Shown: positions 61,212 to 64,000 of the stretch, piece by piece
Position numbering within the stretch: position 1 is the first letter of the stretch
How the letters are laid out: every line of letters begins with the position of its first letter
Origin: Paenibacillus camerounensis
Lineage (GTDB): Bacteria > Bacillota > Bacilli > Paenibacillales > Paenibacillaceae
DNA length: 64,000 nucleotides
Direction: 5' to 3'
NCBI RefSeq assembly: GCF_000723885.1
Contig: NZ_CCDG010000055.1
Coordinates: forward strand, 58,409-122,408
Program-made: the position numbers and the translations under genes
Notes under the pieces: generated by a model
What the model was told of the DNA's origin: nothing
The model's database searches: none
The model's input: the letters and a program-made list of their open reading frames with translations, nothing else

Positions 61212-61258
61212 AAAAAAACAGCCATGTCAGCATGAACTCATTGACATGGCTGTTTTTT
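61212..61258. terminator. bidirectional terminator
   Basis: AAAAACAGCCATGTCA pairs with TGACATGGCTGTTTTT, with T runs on both strands, between convergent genes. Confidence 0.92.
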
Positions 61259-61289
61259 GGTCTTTTGGCTGCCCTTCATCAAAAGGCGC

Positions 61290-63185
61290 TTACCGGTTCA
61301 GCAAGCTTCCCACATATTTCAGCAGCTCATTGGCGCAGATCGGGCAGTAGTTGTGCTCCTCGATCAGGCGTCTGGACACCTCATTGATCCGCTTCAGCTG
61401 GCTTTCATCCGGCGTTTTGGACGAGGTGGTGATCTTCACGATATCCTTCAGATCGGTGAACAGCTTCTTCTCAATCGCTTCACGCAGCCGGTCGTGATTA
61501 TTGTATTCGAACTTCTTGCCTTTGCGCGAGTACGCCGAGATGCGGATCAGGATCTCTTCGCGGAAGGCTTTTTTGGCGTTCTCCGAGATGCCGATCTGCT
61601 CTTCAATCGAGCGCATCAGCCGCTCATCCGGCTCCATCTCTTCATCTGTAAGCGGATCACGGATTTTGGTCCAGTTGCAGTACGCCTCAATGTTGTCGAG
61701 ATAGTTCTCGAACAATGTCTTGGCTGACTCTTCAAAAGAGTAAACAAACGCCTTCTGCACTTCGCTTTTGGCGAGAATATCGTATTCCTTGCGGGCAATG
61801 GAAATGAAATTCAGATAACGCTCGCGCTCTTCCTTGGTGATCGAAGGGTGGGAATCCAGTCCGTCCTTAATCGCCCGCAGCACATCCAGCGCATTCATGC
61901 ACTGCAGATCACCCTTAATCAGGGCGCTGGAAATCCGGTTAATGACATACCGCGGATCGATGCCGGACATGCCCTCATCCAGATATTCGGTCTGCATCTC
62001 CTTGAGATCGGCTTCCTTATAGCCCTCGACCTCTTCGCCGTCGTACATCCGCAGCTTTTTGATCAGGTCCATCCCCTGCTTCTTGCTCTCCTTGAGCCGG
62101 GTCAGGATGGAGAAAATCGCAGCGGCCCGCAGGGCATGCGGCGCAATATGCACATGCTTCATGTCGCTCTGGCCGATCAGCTTGGCGTAGATCTTTTCCT
62201 CTTCCGATACTCTCAGGTTGTACGGCACCGGCATAACAATCATGCGGGACTGCAGCGCTTCGTTCTTTTTATTGGAGATAAAGGATTTGTACTCTGTTTC
62301 ATTGGTATGGGCCACGATAAGCTCATCCGCGCTGATCAGCGCAAACCGTCCGGCCTTGAAATTTCCTTCCTGGGTCAGGGACAGCAGGTTCCACAGGAAC
62401 TTCTCGTCGCACTTCAGCATTTCCTGGAATTCCATCAGACCGCGGTTGGCCTTGTTCAGCTCCCCGTCGAACCGGTAGGCGCGCGGATCGGATTCCGAGC
62501 CGAATTCGGTAATGGTCGAGAAGTCGATGCTGCCGGTCAGGTCGGCAATATCCTGTGATTTCGGATCAGACGGGCTGAAGGTCCCGATGCCGATACGTTC
62601 CTCTTCCGACAAAATAACGCGGGTAACCTTGACCTGCTCGATATCGCCGTGATATTCATTTCTTAGCCGCATCTGGCAGGACGGGCATAAGTTACCTTCA
62701 ATCCGTACGCCGAGCTCACGCTCTATCTCCGGGCGCAGCTCCAGCGGAATCAGGTGCAGCGGCTCCTCATGCATCGGGCAGCCTTCAATTGCGTATACAG
62801 CGCCGGCATCGGTACGTGAATATTGCTCCAGGCCGCGCTTTAACAGCGTAACCAGTGTCGATTTACCGCCGCTGACCGGCCCCATAAGAAGCAGAATCCG
62901 TTTACGGACGTCGAGCCGGCGGGCAGCGGAATGGAAATACTCCTCCACCAGCTTTTCAACCGCACGGTCCAGCCCGAAGATCTCCTGCTCAAAAAACTTA
63001 TACCGCTTGCGTCCGTTAATGTCCTCTACGCCATGTGATTTGATCATGTCGTATACGCGTGAGTGAGCCGTTTTAGCGGGAGAAGGGTCTTTTCTCAGCA
63101 GTCCTATATAGTCCTTGAAGGTACCGCTCCACGCCAAACGGTCATTCTCAGCCCGATACGAAGCTATTCGCTCAAAAATGTCCAT
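61290..63185 (-). CDS. prkA: PrkA AAA+ protein (serine kinase / protease)
   Basis: The 631-residue protein has the PrkA length. The Walker A motif GPVSGGKST is at 102-110 within an AAA+ domain, a C-terminal PrkA domain follows, and Cys pairs occur in CPSC near 167 and CPIC near 618. Bacillus PrkA acts in early sporulation; it was first called a kinase, and later work describes a Lon-like protease activity. The partner YhbH is not in the window; SpoVR is 18 kb away. It starts an own unit on the minus strand. Confidence 0.93.
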   Translation of the reverse strand: MDIFERIASYRAENDRLAWSGTFKDYIGLLRKDPSPAKTAHSRVYDMIKSHGVEDINGRKRYKFFEQEIFGLDRAVEKLVEEYFHSAARRLDVRKRILLLMGPVSGGKSTLVTLLKRGLEQYSRTDAGAVYAIEGCPMHEEPLHLIPLELRPEIERELGVRIEGNLCPSCQMRLRNEYHGDIEQVKVTRVILSEEERIGIGTFSPSDPKSQDIADLTGSIDFSTITEFGSESDPRAYRFDGELNKANRGLMEFQEMLKCDEKFLWNLLSLTQEGNFKAGRFALISADELIVAHTNETEYKSFISNKKNEALQSRMIVMPVPYNLRVSEEEKIYAKLIGQSDMKHVHIAPHALRAAAIFSILTRLKESKKQGMDLIKKLRMYDGEEVEGYKEADLKEMQTEYLDEGMSGIDPRYVINRISSALIKGDLQCMNALDVLRAIKDGLDSHPSITKEERERYLNFISIARKEYDILAKSEVQKAFVYSFEESAKTLFENYLDNIEAYCNWTKIRDPLTDEEMEPDERLMRSIEEQIGISENAKKAFREEILIRISAYSRKGKKFEYNNHDRLREAIEKKLFTDLKDIVKITTSSKTPDESQLKRINEVSRRLIEEHNYCPICANELLKYVGSLLNR

Positions 63186-63268
63186 TGCTCGCTGCCTCCT
63201 CTTGCGCTCCTACTTGCTCGATTGGCTTTAAAAGTGTATTACATACCTATGCGGGGAGCCCGGAATAG

Positions 63269-63295
63269 TTGACCTCTTTTTTGCTGTGCTATAAT
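63269..63295 (+). promoter_or_regulatory. possible promoter of the DUF2161 gene
   Basis: TTGACC (63269-63274) and TATAAT (63290-63295) are separated by 15 bp, shorter than usual. They lie about 170 bp before the DUF2161 start. Confidence 0.4.
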
Positions 63296-63404
63296 AGAGA
63301 ATCATTATGAATACTAGAACTTCACATTTAACGTTAGTTATATAGATGGAACCGGAAAAGCTGCACACATGAAAGATACTGTGAACGAGCAGGACATCTG
63401 CAAG

Positions 63405-63483
63405 GAGTGACTTTTGATGGCGATCAGGCATGAAATAACCAGCAATACTGCAGGGAGTGACTACGATGGCGATTAAGCATGAA
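63405..63483 (+). repeat. duplicated ribosome site and start region with a 19-codon leader frame
   Basis: GGAGTGACT, ATGGCGAT and GCATGAAA occur twice in the same order, 49 bp apart (63405-63434 and 63454-63483). The first copy starts a frame of 19 codons (63417-63476, beginning MAIRHEITSN) that overlaps the start of the DUF2161 gene at 63466. It looks like a tandem duplication of the gene's start that created a leader peptide. Confidence 0.7.
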
Positions 63484-64000
63484 ACGGAGCTGTATGCTCC
63501 TCTTAAGGCTTATTTTGAGAGGTATGGCTACTCAATCAAGGGTGAGGTGCGCACCTGTGACCTTGTTGGCCTGCGGGAGGGCGAGGATCAGCCGCTGATT
63601 GTGGAGATGAAAAAAACGTTCAACCTCGCCCTGCTGCTGCAGGGGGTTGAACGTCTGCGCCTCAGCCCCAACGTCTACCTCGCCGTGGAACGCGTCCGCG
63701 ATAAAAAAGGCGCGGTGAACCAGCGCTGGGGCGAGCTCACCGGGCTGTGCCGCCGGCTCGGCCTCGGGCTGATCACCGTCGTCTTCTACAAGACGAAGGC
63801 TCCGCTCGTCGAGGTGCTCGCGGAGCCTGGCGACGCGCCGCCTCAGGTCCGCAGCGGCGCACGGCGGCGCGAGAAGCTGCTTCTCGAGTTCCGCGAACGC
63901 AGCGGGGACTACAACACCGGCGGCAGCACGCGCGTCAAGCTCGTGACTGCCTACCGCGAGAAGGCGCTGCGCGTGGCACCCGCCGCTGCAGTAGTCCCCG
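63466..64000 (+). CDS. DUF2161-family putative PD-(D/E)XK nuclease-like protein (3' end outside the window)
   Basis: The first 178 codons are present and open to the window end. MAIKHETELYAPLKAYFE, then LIVEMKKTFNLALLLQ near residue 45, matches the DUF2161 family, whose Glu-x-Lys and upstream Asp residues resemble a restriction-enzyme-like nuclease fold. The function is unknown. AGGGAGTG precedes the ATG. The GC content rises sharply at the end of the window. Confidence 0.75.
   Translation, partial: MAIKHETELYAPLKAYFERYGYSIKGEVRTCDLVGLREGEDQPLIVEMKKTFNLALLLQGVERLRLSPNVYLAVERVRDKKGAVNQRWGELTGLCRRLGLGLITVVFYKTKAPLVEVLAEPGDAPPQVRSGARRREKLLLEFRERSGDYNTGGSTRVKLVTAYREKALRVAPAAAVVP

Noticed and set aside
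1..64000. rRNA, tRNA or known riboswitch genes
   Set aside because: No stretch with the conserved tRNA arms, rRNA cores or familiar riboswitch cores was recognised on reading both strands.

Overview
The window is a bacterial chromosome segment of about 52% GC. It most likely comes from a Paenibacillus or close relative (Bacillota). The reasons are strong AGGAGG ribosome sites with some TTG/GTG starts, a giant SLH-anchored amylopullulanase, sporulation genes (SpoVR, PrkA, a YjcZ-type miniprotein), YesS/LplABC-type sugar uptake and many Rho-independent terminators. No rRNA, tRNA or CRISPR array was seen.

Positions 1-17.4 kb form a starch/maltodextrin locus. It holds an intracellular GH13 neopullulanase/cyclomaltodextrinase and a convergent 2532-residue secreted pullulanase-amylase fusion with three C-terminal SLH domains. 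Next come a LacI-type regulator, beta-phosphoglucomutase, a GH65 maltose phosphorylase and a GH13 oligo-1,6-glucosidase. The outer enzyme would cut starch and pullulan at the cell wall. The inner enzymes would turn the imported oligosaccharides into glucose and glucose-6-phosphate. LacI/CcpA-like operators with a GCAAACG core lie before the pullulanase, lacI and pgmB. Related 60-63 bp tandem repeats form the leaders of the GH13 and pgmB genes.

Positions 17.5-28.5 kb carry an AraC-GyrI-like regulator, a DegV protein, a cytosolic PAS histidine kinase, a response regulator/kinase/ABC exporter operon of bacitracin-resistance type, a DUF4362-like lipoprotein, and a pair made of a phosphodiester glycosidase and a GT2-GtrA fusion.

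Positions 28.5-41.5 kb are accessory. They hold an XRE-like regulator, hicAB with an inverted-repeat operator, two unexplained structured non-coding stretches, a lipoprotein, a 40-residue YjcZ-like protein and a short-chain dehydrogenase that shares a palindromic operator with a TetR regulator. Then comes a phage remnant reduced to one pyocin-knob tail fibre, small tail/lysis proteins, holin and M15 endolysin, followed by a deleted retropepsin gene and a frameshifted small gene.

Positions 41.5-63.2 kb return to core-like genes: SpoVR, a DUF418 membrane protein, a CE7 esterase, a second AraC-GyrI regulator, a DinB protein and a pectin/xylan island. The island has GH105, an esterase, CE8 pectinesterase, an AraC regulator, GH28, GH43, a YesS-like membrane AraC regulator, two LplB/LplC-type permeases and a solute-binding lipoprotein. 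None of its hydrolases has a signal peptide, so imported pectic oligomers are probably finished inside the cell. PrkA and a truncated DUF2161 gene close the window.

The least explained signals are several dispersed intergenic repeat families: a hairpin element with a compensatory base change between copies, a four-palindrome array with conserved spacing, and a MITE-like element. All functional statements are read from the sequence by family recognition, without database searches.
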